From Desulfovibrio sp. JC010 (lineage in GTDB: Bacteria > Desulfobacterota > Desulfovibrionia > Desulfovibrionales > Desulfovibrionaceae): DNA of 64,000 nucleotides. The stretch is from NCBI RefSeq assembly GCF_010470675.1, contig NZ_VOIQ01000004.1:1-64000 (forward strand), read 5' to 3'. Within the stretch, counting starts at the first letter, position 1. The number at the start of each line of letters is the position of its first letter. Shown here in pieces: positions 17,149-25,983 of the stretch. Under the pieces are notes generated by a model. That model was not told the origin of the DNA, did no database searches, and worked only from the letters and a program-made list of their open reading frames with translations. Both the position numbers and the translations under genes were made by a program.

Positions 17149-18306
17149 ATGAAAGCCAGACATACTCTCATCGCACTGTTCATTCTGACAATCTCAGCTC
17201 TTCCGGCTTTTGCACAGGAAGACTGCCCTGATGTTTTCAAAGCCGAGCTTGAAAATATTTCCGGCATTGACGCCGTGGTCCAAAACGATGGCGGATTCCT
17301 TGCCATCCTCAAAAAAGGAAGCAAAAAACGGGCAGTCAGCATTATTTCGCAGATTAACAAGCTGCGTAAAAACAGTGCCGGGGAATGTGATTTCTCCGGA
17401 ACTGCCGTGGCAATTATGGACAGCGACCTTGAACAGCTGAAAAGCAAATCTTCAGCATCCATGTCCAAAGGCGACGTGACCAAACTGCTCTACGACCATG
17501 TCTACAAACTCAGCCCGGTTCAGGTTGCAGAAAACCTGAGGGGCTACGAAAAACTTTCCGAACTGGCTCCCCATAACAGCTACTACAAAGCCCGCAAAGA
17601 GCACTACGCCAAAAGGGCCGAGCTGGTTAAGACAAGGGCAGAGTTCATTGCCCGCTGCATCAAGGCATTTCCCAAAGACCAGAAAATTGTGAACCTGAAG
17701 GTCAAAAGGGATTTCTACCTCTTTGTGGTTGCCGGGGATACCCCGCTCAAAACAGCGGAAGCATTCATGGACAGAATCGCGCAGGAAACTCCGAGACCGG
17801 AAAAGAAAATGTGCGTCATCGCATATTCTGCCGATCTGGGTAAAAGGAAAACCAGCTGCCCTGTTGAATATCAGGAAATGCTGAACTCCAATGAAGAAGA
17901 GCTGCTCATGCGCCATGTGCAGTCCCTGCCCGGCTACAAAGTGCAGCAGAACATCAATGGCTACAAAGCACTGAAAAAGATCAATCCCAACTCCACCCTC
18001 TACACCAAAAAGCTGGCCGCATACGAATCCAAACAAGAAGGTTTGCAACGCTTCCTCAACCTAAGGATTGCTTCCGGAGACAAGTTGATCAGCAAGGACA
18101 GCAACCGCGGTTCCACCCTCTACGCAACTATCAACAGCAAAGCCCTTGACGGGAAATCAGCTTCCGCAAACAAAAGACTCTACCGTTTGCTCACCGATTA
18201 TTACGCCGCAAGCGGATACGCCTACAAAAAATGCGTACTTAAAGGTGCTGCAGGCAAAACACTAGGCACCATCTCCTGCGGGAATTCAAGGTGCAGTTTT
18301 AAATAA
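17149..18306 (+). CDS. Secreted protein with internal duplication
   Basis: A 385-residue exported protein with a clear signal peptide (LIALFILTISALPAFA, cut before QEDC). I do not recognise a family. Two segments, residues about 112-159 and 250-295, share a pattern of L-x2-HV-x2-L, V-x2-N-x2-GY-x2-L, P-N, Y-x2-K and Y, which suggests a duplicated helical TPR-like unit. Several cysteines (DC, ECDF, CIKAF, SCPV, KCV, SC) could form disulfides. AGGA before the ATG supports this start over an upstream in-frame codon inside the exonuclease gene. Function unknown. Confidence 0.75.
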   Translation: MKARHTLIALFILTISALPAFAQEDCPDVFKAELENISGIDAVVQNDGGFLAILKKGSKKRAVSIISQINKLRKNSAGECDFSGTAVAIMDSDLEQLKSKSSASMSKGDVTKLLYDHVYKLSPVQVAENLRGYEKLSELAPHNSYYKARKEHYAKRAELVKTRAEFIARCIKAFPKDQKIVNLKVKRDFYLFVVAGDTPLKTAEAFMDRIAQETPRPEKKMCVIAYSADLGKRKTSCPVEYQEMLNSNEEELLMRHVQSLPGYKVQQNINGYKALKKINPNSTLYTKKLAAYESKQEGLQRFLNLRIASGDKLISKDSNRGSTLYATINSKALDGKSASANKRLYRLLTDYYAASGYAYKKCVLKGAAGKTLGTISCGNSRCSFK

Positions 18307-18330
18307 TTAATTTCCTGATAGACAAATAGA

Positions 18331-18377
18331 AATAAAAATGGGTGAATCAGCAAAAACGGATTCACCCATTTTTATTT
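18331..18377 (+). terminator. Rho-independent terminator
   Basis: AATAAAAATGGGTGAATC (18331-18348) pairs with GATTCACCCATTTTTATT (18359-18376). It is A/T symmetric and can act in both directions, between the secreted protein gene and the convergent panB operon. Confidence 0.9.
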
Positions 18378-18398
18378 TGACGATCTTTCATACGAAGC

Positions 18399-18480
18399 GG
18401 CGAAGCCCCGATAAAAAGTTTTTTGGGAGAGTCCAGAGAACCTTTTTTTCCCAAAAAAAGGTTCTTTGGCCGCCGGAGGC
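18399..18480 (-). repeat. Intergenic hairpin repeat, copy 3
   Basis: Read on the minus strand, GCCTCCGGCGGC starts seven bases after the stop codon of the gate-domain gene. An inverted repeat AGAACCTTTTTTT/AAAAAAAGGTTCT follows, then CTCCCAAAAAACTTTTT and GGGGCTTCGCC. Orientation and distance to the stop match copies 1, 4 and 5. Confidence 0.8.
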
Positions 18481-18487
18481 ATTTCTC

Positions 18488-19447
18488 CTACATAGTCAAA
18501 ACAAAATAGACAGAACCGACCAGCACGAGACTGGCGGCGCGCAAGCCCTGGTTGTAGACGATAAGCTTGAGGGCCATTTTGCCGCGAAAGATTCCGGCAT
18601 AATAGGGCAGCTGATGGCGCAGGGCGCGCACCGGGGTGGAAAGCAGATTACCGATAACCAGTGCCAGCACGATTCCTCGGGGATCAATAGCCCCGGTCCC
18701 GAGCAACGAACCCGCGGCAGCAAGCCCGGCGGTGAATTCAGCGGCAAGGCTGAAAGCGATAATCCCGAAAACCTGCGGATCAAGCCACGACAGAAAGCTC
18801 AGGTGCTCGCTGAGATAGGTCTCAAAAGAAGCAAATATGCCGTAATGACGGAGAAAGAAGAAGGCCGTGTAAATGGGGATGGTCAGGTAAACGACCTTGG
18901 GCAGCCTGCGTTTTAGCCGCTTCACGGCCTTGTCCAGCACTTCGCGGAAGGATTTTGCATCCTGCCCCTTGAGCCGTTCGGAAACATCTCCGCAGCTGCC
19001 GTCGGCAGGCAGGGAAAAACGGCCCCAGAGCACAATGGTCCCGGTACGTACAAAAGCCGCAATGAGGGTTAATCCCACGTAAGTAAAGGCCACATTGCCG
19101 ATAAACGGAGCGGCGATAAAAAAGACCGTGGGCATGTGCAGGAAATAGGTGGGCAGGCTGTTGAAGAGGTTGGAGATAACCAGTTCGCGGTCGCTTAACT
19201 CCCCTTTTTCATAAGCCTCGGAAAGCATGGAGTTGGCGGCTACGCCGGAAAAAAAGGCCAGCGCGAAACTGGCCCCGCTTATATCCTTGAGCCGTCCGGC
19301 CCGGATAAGGGGATTGGCAAGCCGCCCCATGGCCCGGGTCCAGCGCAGACCTTCTACAATATTACCGACCAGCAATCCAAGACTGATAAAAAGCAGCAAG
19401 CGGATCAAGGGCCAGCCCAATCCGTTCCAAAGAATATCTAAAGTCAA
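18488..19447 (-). CDS. Nucleoside-recognition (gate) domain membrane protein
   Basis: A 319-residue inner-membrane protein with about seven or eight hydrophobic segments. The SGVAANSMLSEAY and NLFNSLPTYFLHMPTVFF stretches fit the gate/nucleoside-recognition family seen in nucleoside transporters and spore-maturation proteins. The substrate is unknown. It starts six bases after the small upstream gene, in an apparent operon with panB. The C-terminal half repeats the gate-like pattern (AAEFTAGLAAAGSLLGTGAID). Confidence 0.75.
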   Translation of the reverse strand: MTLDILWNGLGWPLIRLLLFISLGLLVGNIVEGLRWTRAMGRLANPLIRAGRLKDISGASFALAFFSGVAANSMLSEAYEKGELSDRELVISNLFNSLPTYFLHMPTVFFIAAPFIGNVAFTYVGLTLIAAFVRTGTIVLWGRFSLPADGSCGDVSERLKGQDAKSFREVLDKAVKRLKRRLPKVVYLTIPIYTAFFFLRHYGIFASFETYLSEHLSFLSWLDPQVFGIIAFSLAAEFTAGLAAAGSLLGTGAIDPRGIVLALVIGNLLSTPVRALRHQLPYYAGIFRGKMALKLIVYNQGLRAASLVLVGSVYFVLTM

Positions 19448-19453
19448 CAGAAC

Positions 19454-19723
19454 CTACTTTTTCTTCCAATTATCAGCAGCCAGGATTTTGAACACGGAAT
19501 CGTCTTCAGCAAGGACTCCGGCATCAATAAGTTCCTTCATGGCCACCAGAAAATCATTTTCCTCGCCGCTCCATTTCTCAAGGCAGGCAGCATAGGTGAT
19601 GTCGGTGGCAGTGGCTTTACAGTTCTTTTCAGGATCAATCTTACTGCCCAGCATACCTTCGATCAGCAGGAAAAGAGAATTCGCTTCCACGGAAAGTCCG
19701 AGATCAAAAATAGAAACAGCCAT
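19454..19723 (-). CDS. Small conserved-looking protein in panB operon
   Basis: An 89-residue, acidic, cytoplasmic protein (starts MAVSIFDLGLSVEANSLFLL, ends ADNWKKK). GGAGG lies seven bases before the ATG, which decides this start against a longer reading frame running back into panB. I do not recognise a family. It is predicted mostly helical, with a hydrophobic first third. Its place between panB and the gate-domain gene, with gaps of 82 and 6 bases, suggests joint expression. Confidence 0.75.
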   Translation of the reverse strand: MAVSIFDLGLSVEANSLFLLIEGMLGSKIDPEKNCKATATDITYAACLEKWSGEENDFLVAMKELIDAGVLAEDDSVFKILAADNWKKK

Positions 19724-19805
19724 CGCTTCCTCCGTAATTGGTTGGTGATACAATAAAAGTATACTTGAACGGCTCCAAGGGCCAGAGAAAAAACAATTCT
19801 GAAGG

Positions 19806-20654
19806 CTATGCTTTTTCCTGCAGCAATGCTTTGAACTGCTTGAGCTCTTCCTTGTCCATGCGGCTGAAATTCCCTTCCGCAGGAAATGAACCGTCTCCCA
19901 CTTCCGCAATATAACGTTTTACGGCATCAATGCTTTCCCCGCGCAGCTGGGCGAATTTCTTGACGAACATGGGAACAAAACGGTCAAAGAGGCCGAGGAT
20001 GTCGTGGTAGACCAGCACCTGCCCGTCCGTATCCGGGCCGGCACCGATGCCGATGGTGGGAATTGATACCCGGCGGGTAATCTCCTGCGCCACTTCATGG
20101 GGGACTGCTTCAAGGACAATGGAAAAACACCCGGCAGCCTCAAGGGCCAGTGCTTCATCTACAAGGGCGGCAGCTGAACGCCCGTTCTTGCCCTGCGCCT
20201 TGAATCCACCGAAACGGGCTACGTGCTGCGGGGTCAGCCCGATATGGCCCTGCACCGGAACACCGGAATCAACAATGGCCCGCACATGCTCCAGAAAAGG
20301 GAAGCCGCCTTCAAGCTTAACTGCCCGCGCCCCGGTACGGCTCAGGAATTTCCCGGCATTTTCCACTGCCAGTGCCACTGATGGCTGATAGGACATAAAC
20401 GGCAGGTCGCCCACGATGAGTGCCCTCTTGGCTCCGCGCGAAACTGCTGCCGCATGGTGCAGCATATCGTCCATGGTCACGGAAAGGGTGTCTTCGTAGC
20501 CGAGCACAACCATGCCCAGAGAATCCCCCACAAGGATCATATCCACTTCTGCTGCGTCCACAATCTGTCCTGAAGGATAATCGTAGGCGGTTACCATGGA
20601 AATCTTGCGCTGTCCCTTAAGGGCGGTAATGTCCGGAGCTGTAATTTTCTTCAT
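19806..20654 (-). CDS. panB: 3-methyl-2-oxobutanoate hydroxymethyltransferase
   Basis: A 282-residue cytoplasmic enzyme making ketopantoate from 2-oxoisovalerate and methylene-tetrahydrofolate, the first committed step of pantothenate and coenzyme A synthesis. Family motifs include MVTAYDYPSGQIVDAA near the start, LVGDSLGMVVLGYEDTLSV with a metal-binding Asp, KLEGG, GHIGLTPQ and the GIGAG loop. Length is normal. No panC or panD is adjacent. Confidence 0.95.
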   Translation of the reverse strand: MKKITAPDITALKGQRKISMVTAYDYPSGQIVDAAEVDMILVGDSLGMVVLGYEDTLSVTMDDMLHHAAAVSRGAKRALIVGDLPFMSYQPSVALAVENAGKFLSRTGARAVKLEGGFPFLEHVRAIVDSGVPVQGHIGLTPQHVARFGGFKAQGKNGRSAAALVDEALALEAAGCFSIVLEAVPHEVAQEITRRVSIPTIGIGAGPDTDGQVLVYHDILGLFDRFVPMFVKKFAQLRGESIDAVKRYIAEVGDGSFPAEGNFSRMDKEELKQFKALLQEKA

Positions 20655-20764
20655 TTTTTCCTCACAGATTAAATGTCGACTGATTAAGGAAGGATTTTCG
20701 GTGCAGCTTCTTGATATGGGCAGTAGAAAAGTAAATCAAGTCTAGTGAAAAATGTCTCATTGTA

Positions 20765-20796
20765 TAAAAAAAGAGGTCCGGCAGATGCCGGACCTC
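20765..20796 (-). terminator. Terminator of the LexA/CI-like gene
   Basis: On the minus strand GAGGTCCGGC pairs with GCCGGACCTC around a four-base loop and is followed by seven or more T residues. It lies about 25 bases after the stop of the S24-type regulator. Confidence 0.9.
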
Positions 20797-20820
20797 ACTA
20801 ACAATCAAAAATGGGTGGAA

Positions 20821-21507
20821 CTAAAGTTCTTGCATGACCCAGACGACCCGTCCGACCACATGCTTCTCGTGGCTTTCAACCGGGATGTACTGTTCGGGAT
20901 GCTGGGAATCGTCGGGACGCAGAATGAAGCGGGAATTTTCCGGATCAAAAAAGACCCTGCGGATAACCACGCCCTGATGGGGAACATGGATGGCGTAAAT
21001 ATCACCGGCCATGAGCCTTTTCTGGGAATCATCAATACCGACAAATGCATCACGACGGATAGAGGGTTCCATGGAGGAACCTTCAGCCTTGAGAACCACC
21101 AGAGAAGAGCGGTAGAATGTTTCCGGGATGTTCAGTTCTGAAACCTGCTGTGATTTCCAGATTTCCGCTCCGACATCCTCGCCGGCCATGGAGGAAACAG
21201 GAACAATCCTGCCCCGGGACTGCACCTGACCGTACTGGGCGGTTGTTTCGCTCAGAATCTGGTCAGCGGCAATCTTACCCTTGCCCGGCTTAAGATAGAC
21301 AGGTTCAATCCCGTCGGAAAGCCATTCCGGGTTCAGGCCGTGAGTCCTGTACAACTTGATAAACCATTCAGCAGGAATGGAACTTCTTCTCTTTGCATCT
21401 GAAATGCTGGACTGGCGAATATTCAGAATTTCGGCAAGCTGAACCTGAGTTCTTGTTCCGGTAGCCTTCTTGATTCTCTCCAAGCTTTCATCAAACCACT
21501 TTGACAC
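20821..21507 (-). CDS. LexA/CI-like regulator with S24 peptidase domain
   Basis: A 228-residue phage-repressor-type protein. Residues about 5-60 form the DNA-binding helix-turn-helix (RTQVQLAEILNIRQSSISDAKRR). Residues about 115-225 are the S24 domain with the nucleophile serine in EGSSMEPSI and an Ala-Gly pair (SSMAGEDVG) where self-cleavage would occur. The general-base lysine of the Ser-Lys dyad, expected in VKRL, is arginine here (GVVIRRVFF; codon CGC), so self-cleavage may be lost. No phage genes surround it. It may be a chromosomal stress or ligand-controlled regulator. AGGAGG supports the start. Confidence 0.85.
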   Translation of the reverse strand: MSKWFDESLERIKKATGTRTQVQLAEILNIRQSSISDAKRRSSIPAEWFIKLYRTHGLNPEWLSDGIEPVYLKPGKGKIAADQILSETTAQYGQVQSRGRIVPVSSMAGEDVGAEIWKSQQVSELNIPETFYRSSLVVLKAEGSSMEPSIRRDAFVGIDDSQKRLMAGDIYAIHVPHQGVVIRRVFFDPENSRFILRPDDSQHPEQYIPVESHEKHVVGRVVWVMQEL

Positions 21508-21738
21508 GCCTACCTCCTGTGAAGACAGAATAAAAACAGCGATTAACTATCTCAAAAATATAATAACCCTATAAAGCAGATCGTTTTTTCTGCATACAAT
21601 CGATTCTTCTAATACCTATTTAACTGACTGCTATCATGAAATTTATAAACAAGCAAAACATTAAAACAACACACACAGATACAGACTGCGAAGGATGTAA
21701 AAACATCAAGATAAATAAATCAACCCTGCATATGGAAT

Positions 21739-21752
21739 AGTACAATTGTACT
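21739..21752. promoter_or_regulatory. Palindrome in the gap upstream of the LexA/CI-like gene
   Basis: AGTACAATTGTACT is a perfect 14-base palindrome, followed by TTTTTG. It lies in the 369-base AT-rich gap (21508-21876) between the histidine kinase and the LexA/CI-like gene. It could be an operator. Apart from this, the gap holds no gene or other structure I can support. Confidence 0.3.
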
Positions 21753-21876
21753 TTTTGTTTGCCCGCACTGTACAGGCGACAACAAATATAGACAACTATG
21801 AAACGTGCCCTCTATTTTATTTCAATGAAAAACTACAAAAAAAGCAACAACCTATTAAGAACAAGCGAAGCGAATG

Positions 21877-23268
21877 TCAATTTTCTCCCAGAGGAAGGAT
21901 GAAATAAAAATTATTGCCCCCGTCCTGCGGCTCGTAGCCCACATGCCCGCCATGCAATTCCACTACCTGCCGCACAAAAAACAAACCATGCCCGGAACCA
22001 TACTCATCACCAACGTTTTCGCTGCGGAAACCGGGCTGGAAGAGCTCTTCCCGGTCTTCTTCCAAAAGATGCGGGCCGGTGGTGAAAACATTCAACTTGA
22101 GTCCATTCCAACCGTTCTTGAAATAATCTTCCACCACATCCCAACCGTAAGCAGCAAACTTGTCCCTGCGCCCGTCGCACATAGTCTCTTCGCGGGTATA
22201 CTTAACAGCATTGGAGAATAGATTGGCATAAACCTGAGAGATAAGCCCCACATCGGCCACAATACGCACCTCGCGGTCAGGCACGCCGCCCATGCTGGTA
22301 TCCAACCGGATTCCCCGCTCCTCGAACCTTGAACGGTACCGTTCAAGCTGCGGCTCAATAATCTTCTTGAGCAGGTTGCAGGGCCGCTTTTCCACAATAT
22401 AACGTCCCTCTTCAAAGTGCTGGCGACGCAACAAAGTTTCCAGAAAAAGACTGGTCTGCTCATAATGACTGTGGATTTCATTAAACTGGTGAACCAGACC
22501 GTTGTACAGCAGATCCAGATCATGACTGACTTCATCTACTGATTTTCGGTAAACCTCTCCGCGAAGTTTGCGGATATTTTCAATACGGTCACGCAGTCTG
22601 TTGTAAAAAAGCTTGAAATACATGTTAGGGACAATGACATTATGCCCCACGTCCTTGACCAGATTGCGTACGAACTCCAGATGTTCCTGCCCTTTGCGGC
22701 GCAGGAGCTTGCTGTGCAGCTGAAAACCGACCCGGTTGACGAATTTTTCAAAAAACAATGACTGGTGGTCGGAAAGATTATCCAGCTTATAAAATTCAAA
22801 ACAGCCGATCACATCCCCTGCCGGCTTGAAGGGCAACTGGTCCACCAGTTCGATATTCCCCCGGATAGGGATAAAAAGGTGGCCGCCGTGAAAAACCTTT
22901 TCAAGAGGAATTGAACTGCAGACCGGACCGCGGCTTTCCGTTCTGCCCACGGGAATAAACTCGTCCGGTCCAATGGCAAGATAAAGCCTGCAGTCCAGAT
23001 CAAAAAGGGATCGCGGGACGGCTGTACAGACGGCAAAAAAATCTTCTAGGGAATCAAACTCCTGAGCAAGATCAAAAAAAATCATCAACGCCCGCTTTTC
23101 CGTTGCGGAAAAGCTGTAGTCTTTATAATCATCCATTTTTTCATGGATGCGCCGCTGGATATACAACATTTTGTCCGGGGCCGGGCCAAGGGACAGCTGA
23201 AATCCTTCACCCAGCGGACCTTCCGGCTCGTATGAAGAAACATCGGCACTTTTATTTTCGCTGCTCAT
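21877..23268 (-). CDS. Orphan sensor histidine kinase
   Basis: A 463-residue soluble kinase with no membrane segments. Residues about 75-195 look like a GAF-type sensor. A dimerisation helix region around VKDVGHNVIVPNMYF supplies the probable phospho-acceptor histidine. Residues about 320-463 form the HATPase domain, with N-box QVYANLFSNAVKY and G2 box YGSGHGLFFV. The G1 box reads VFTTGPHL, lacking the usual aspartate of DxGxG. No response regulator gene is adjacent, so its partner is elsewhere. GC content and codon use look like the surroundings. Confidence 0.85.
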   Translation of the reverse strand: MSSENKSADVSSYEPEGPLGEGFQLSLGPAPDKMLYIQRRIHEKMDDYKDYSFSATEKRALMIFFDLAQEFDSLEDFFAVCTAVPRSLFDLDCRLYLAIGPDEFIPVGRTESRGPVCSSIPLEKVFHGGHLFIPIRGNIELVDQLPFKPAGDVIGCFEFYKLDNLSDHQSLFFEKFVNRVGFQLHSKLLRRKGQEHLEFVRNLVKDVGHNVIVPNMYFKLFYNRLRDRIENIRKLRGEVYRKSVDEVSHDLDLLYNGLVHQFNEIHSHYEQTSLFLETLLRRQHFEEGRYIVEKRPCNLLKKIIEPQLERYRSRFEERGIRLDTSMGGVPDREVRIVADVGLISQVYANLFSNAVKYTREETMCDGRRDKFAAYGWDVVEDYFKNGWNGLKLNVFTTGPHLLEEDREELFQPGFRSENVGDEYGSGHGLFFVRQVVELHGGHVGYEPQDGGNNFYFILPLGEN

Positions 23269-23431
23269 GATATCTATCCGGGGTTCAATATAGAAAGGGG
23301 CTTCTATGCATCATACGGCCCCTGTTAAAAAGGAGCAAGCAGGAAGATAATTTTTTACGACTCCCGCAATATTTACTGTGATTCAATTTTGTGCGACAGT
23401 CCGCCATCTAACCTACTTCAGGGAAATTACC

Positions 23432-24643
23432 ATGCCCGAAATAATTCTCATTCAAATATCCGGCGAAGACAAACCTGGCCTGACCTCAGCACTTACAGGG
23501 GTTCTGGCGGGCTACGGCATAGACATTCTGGACATCGGCCAATCCGTTATCCACAGCCAGCTTGTGCTGGGGGTGCTGATCAGGATACCCCGCGAGGCGG
23601 AATCCGCCCCGGTACTCAAGGACATCATGTTCAAAGGGTACGAACTGGGGGTCAACGTCAAATTCCGGCCCATTGAAGCGGACAAGTACATGGACTGGGT
23701 CAATGCCCAGGGTAAGCCGCGACACATTGTCACCCTTGTGGGCGATAAAGTAACCGGAACGCATATTTCACGCATTTCGCAGATCATTGCAGACAACGGC
23801 TTGAACATTGACATGATCCACCGCTTGTCAGGCCGCATTCCCATGAACGGGGAACCAGCACCGCGCCATGCCTGCGTGGAATTCTCCATTCGCGGAGTAC
23901 CCGAAGACCTCGACCGCATGCGTTCAAATTTTCTGGATATGGCTGCGCAGGATCAAGTGGACATCGCCCTGCAGGAAGACAACGTCTTCCGCAGAAACAG
24001 AAGGCTGGTGGCCTTTGACATGGACTCCACCCTCATTCAGGCGGAGGTCATCGACGAACTGGCCAAAGCAGCCGGATCAGGCGAAATTGTCAGCCGGATC
24101 ACCGAATCGGCCATGCGCGGCGAGATAGACTTCAAGGAGAGCCTGCGACAGCGGCTGGCGACCCTGAAAGGATTGGATGAATCCGTGATGGAAGGCATCG
24201 CCCACGAACTGCCCATCACCGACGGTGCTGAACGGCTGATCTCCAACCTCAAAAAATTCGGCTACAAAACAGCCATCATTTCCGGTGGATTCACATATTT
24301 CGGTGAAAAACTACAGGAAAAGCTGGGTGTGGACTACGTTTATGCCAACCGGCTTGAAATCGAAGACGGCAAGCTCACCGGCGGGGTTATCGGAGACATT
24401 GTGGACGGAGCCAAGAAAGCGGAACTGCTGCAGAAGATCGCTGGAAAAGAACAGATCAGTCTGCAACAGTCCATTGCGGTTGGAGACGGAGCCAACGACC
24501 TGCCCATGCTCTCCATTGCCGGACTGGGCATTGCCTTTCATGCCAAGCCCAAGGTCAAGCAGGATGCCCGCCAGTCCATATCCCATTTCGGGCTGGATTC
24601 TATTTTGTATCTGATCGGACTGCGTGACCGGGATACGGATTAA
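23432..24643 (+). CDS. serB: Phosphoserine phosphatase with two ACT domains
   Basis: A 403-residue enzyme for the last step of serine synthesis, hydrolysing phosphoserine. Residues about 1-180 hold two ACT-type ligand-binding domains (ILIQISGEDKPGLTSALTG and HIVTLVGDKVTGTHISRI). Residues about 190-400 are the HAD phosphatase: nucleophile motif FDMDSTLIQ with Asp196 and Asp198, SGGFTYF, and VGDGANDLPML. AGGGA before the ATG supports this start. The long ACT-bearing form may be feedback-regulated by serine. Confidence 0.93.
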   Translation: MPEIILIQISGEDKPGLTSALTGVLAGYGIDILDIGQSVIHSQLVLGVLIRIPREAESAPVLKDIMFKGYELGVNVKFRPIEADKYMDWVNAQGKPRHIVTLVGDKVTGTHISRISQIIADNGLNIDMIHRLSGRIPMNGEPAPRHACVEFSIRGVPEDLDRMRSNFLDMAAQDQVDIALQEDNVFRRNRRLVAFDMDSTLIQAEVIDELAKAAGSGEIVSRITESAMRGEIDFKESLRQRLATLKGLDESVMEGIAHELPITDGAERLISNLKKFGYKTAIISGGFTYFGEKLQEKLGVDYVYANRLEIEDGKLTGGVIGDIVDGAKKAELLQKIAGKEQISLQQSIAVGDGANDLPMLSIAGLGIAFHAKPKVKQDARQSISHFGLDSILYLIGLRDRDTD

Positions 24644-24653
24644 AACAAATAAT

Positions 24654-24687
24654 AAGGCCCGGAAAGCAACAGCTTTCCGGGCCTTTT
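24654..24687. terminator. Bidirectional terminator between serB and the DUF4198 gene
   Basis: AAGGCCCGGAAAGC (24654-24667) pairs with GCTTTCCGGGCCTT (24672-24685) around the loop AACA, followed by TT. It lies between convergent genes and can serve both. Confidence 0.9.
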
Positions 24688-24711
24688 CCATACTCAATTC
24701 AATAATCCAGA

Positions 24712-25536
24712 CTACATATCTACGGCTTTGATCCAGATTACGGCATCCTGAGAGAGCTCTTTGCCTTTGAACTCTTTGTCAGGACCGGAACCCAGTGCGC
24801 AGAATCCCCACCATCCGGCTTTGGGAACGGTGAAAGTTACGTAGCCCTGAGCGTCGGTTTTAACACCCATGGTTACGAAAGCGTCCTGAGGAGCTTCGGA
24901 CTTTGCTTCTTTTTTGAAAGCATTCTTTTTCATGTCCGGCTCGTGGTTCATGTATTCCACTTCAACGTCAGCATTGGCAACGGGCTTGCCGCCGGAAAGA
25001 AGCTGGGCCTTGAAGGTCATACCGGTCCACATTGCATAAGGCTTAACAAGGGGAAGCCATTCAGTCTTCAGACCTGCGGGAGCAGACCAGTTGCCGGGCA
25101 GACCGCCAACGTTCATATAAGTCTTGGTGATCTGCTGAATGTAGATGTCTTCTTCACCTTCATAGTAAGGAGCGGGAACCAGTACGAGGGTGTAATCGCC
25201 CATGGAACGGCAGATCTTTTTGGGCAGGGTTGCTTCGTAAGCTTCACCCGAGTTGGTCAGGCTGGTCCAGGTGATAGGCTTGAGCAGTTTTTTGAGGTCA
25301 TACTTTTTGGTTTTACCCTCTTCACCTTTCTGGTGCAGCATGAAGAACTCTTCAGGCATACCCATACCCATGGTGTGACCTGCTTCATAAGGGTGGGTAA
25401 AAACGAGTTTTACTTCAGTTTCGCCGCCCTTGTTCTTGGCAATTTCAGGGGTGTAAACCATCTGGAAATGCGCGGAAGCGGGAACAGCCATGGCTACTGC
25501 CAGCAACAAATTAAGAAAAACTACCTTCATCTTCAT
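24712..25536 (-). CDS. DUF4198-family periplasmic protein
   Basis: A 274-residue exported protein with signal peptide (VVFLNLLLAVAMAVPASA, mature HFQMVYTPE). DUF4198 proteins are linked to metal uptake, often nickel or cobalt, and may bind metal through the N-terminal histidine and a following HPYEAGHTMGMGMPEE segment. Residues about 185-270 look like a carboxypeptidase-regulatory or transthyretin-type beta sandwich. It lies downstream of feoB on the same strand with a small secreted protein between, so a role with iron is possible here. Confidence 0.8.
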   Translation of the reverse strand: MKMKVVFLNLLLAVAMAVPASAHFQMVYTPEIAKNKGGETEVKLVFTHPYEAGHTMGMGMPEEFFMLHQKGEEGKTKKYDLKKLLKPITWTSLTNSGEAYEATLPKKICRSMGDYTLVLVPAPYYEGEEDIYIQQITKTYMNVGGLPGNWSAPAGLKTEWLPLVKPYAMWTGMTFKAQLLSGGKPVANADVEVEYMNHEPDMKKNAFKKEAKSEAPQDAFVTMGVKTDAQGYVTFTVPKAGWWGFCALGSGPDKEFKGKELSQDAVIWIKAVDM

Positions 25537-25634
25537 CTTATTCTCCTGATTATGATTTTGATCCTTCTTATCAATTAAAGAGAGGATTTATCAGCTGCAA
25601 TTAATTGGAAACCAGTGCGGACACTGTTCCGGAC

Positions 25635-25958
25635 TTATTCAACAATATCGGAACCGTCGATTTCAATGGAATGGCCTTCACCGGCATCAAAAGTAACGGT
25701 GTAATGACCGGCGGGCTTATTGAATTCGAACTCGCTGTTTTCGTTCATTGCGCCCTTGAGGACTACTGCCCCGGAATCGTCACGCACGTACATTTTTACG
25801 CCGGAAGCGGAAGAACCGTCAGAGAATCCGCCTTCGCAGAGTACGGTGCCGTCACCGTTGTCAAAGCAGCTGCACAGAGGGGAATGGGCCAGAGCGGCAG
25901 TAGCTGAAAGAGCAATCAGACCACCGGTCACTACGAGTTTTGTGAATATTTTTTTCAT
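25635..25958 (-). CDS. Small periplasmic protein next to feoB
   Basis: A 107-residue exported protein with signal peptide (LVVTGGLIALSATAALA, mature HSPLCSCFDNGDG). The mature form has three cysteines near its start and a beta-rich body with SASGVKMYVRDDSG, resembling small transthyretin-like or DUF4198-related domains. AAGGAG before the ATG fixes the start. It is 25 bases after feoB and about 100 before the DUF4198 gene, suggesting one feoA-feoB-small protein-DUF4198 transcript. Possible periplasmic metal-binding helper; not proven. Confidence 0.75.
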   Translation of the reverse strand: MKKIFTKLVVTGGLIALSATAALAHSPLCSCFDNGDGTVLCEGGFSDGSSASGVKMYVRDDSGAVVLKGAMNENSEFEFNKPAGHYTVTFDAGEGHSIEIDGSDIVE

Positions 25959-25983
25959 ATCTGTCTCCTTAGATATTAATTGG

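Noticed and set aside
19724-19909. Longer version of the small panB-operon protein
   Set aside because: The extra 62 residues overlap panB in another frame and are low-complexity; GGAGG marks the inner start.
20821-21507. Prophage suggested by a CI-like repressor, with a CII-like gene at 44.6 kb
   Set aside because: No integrase, structural, replication or lysis genes near either, and they are 23 kb apart among housekeeping genes.
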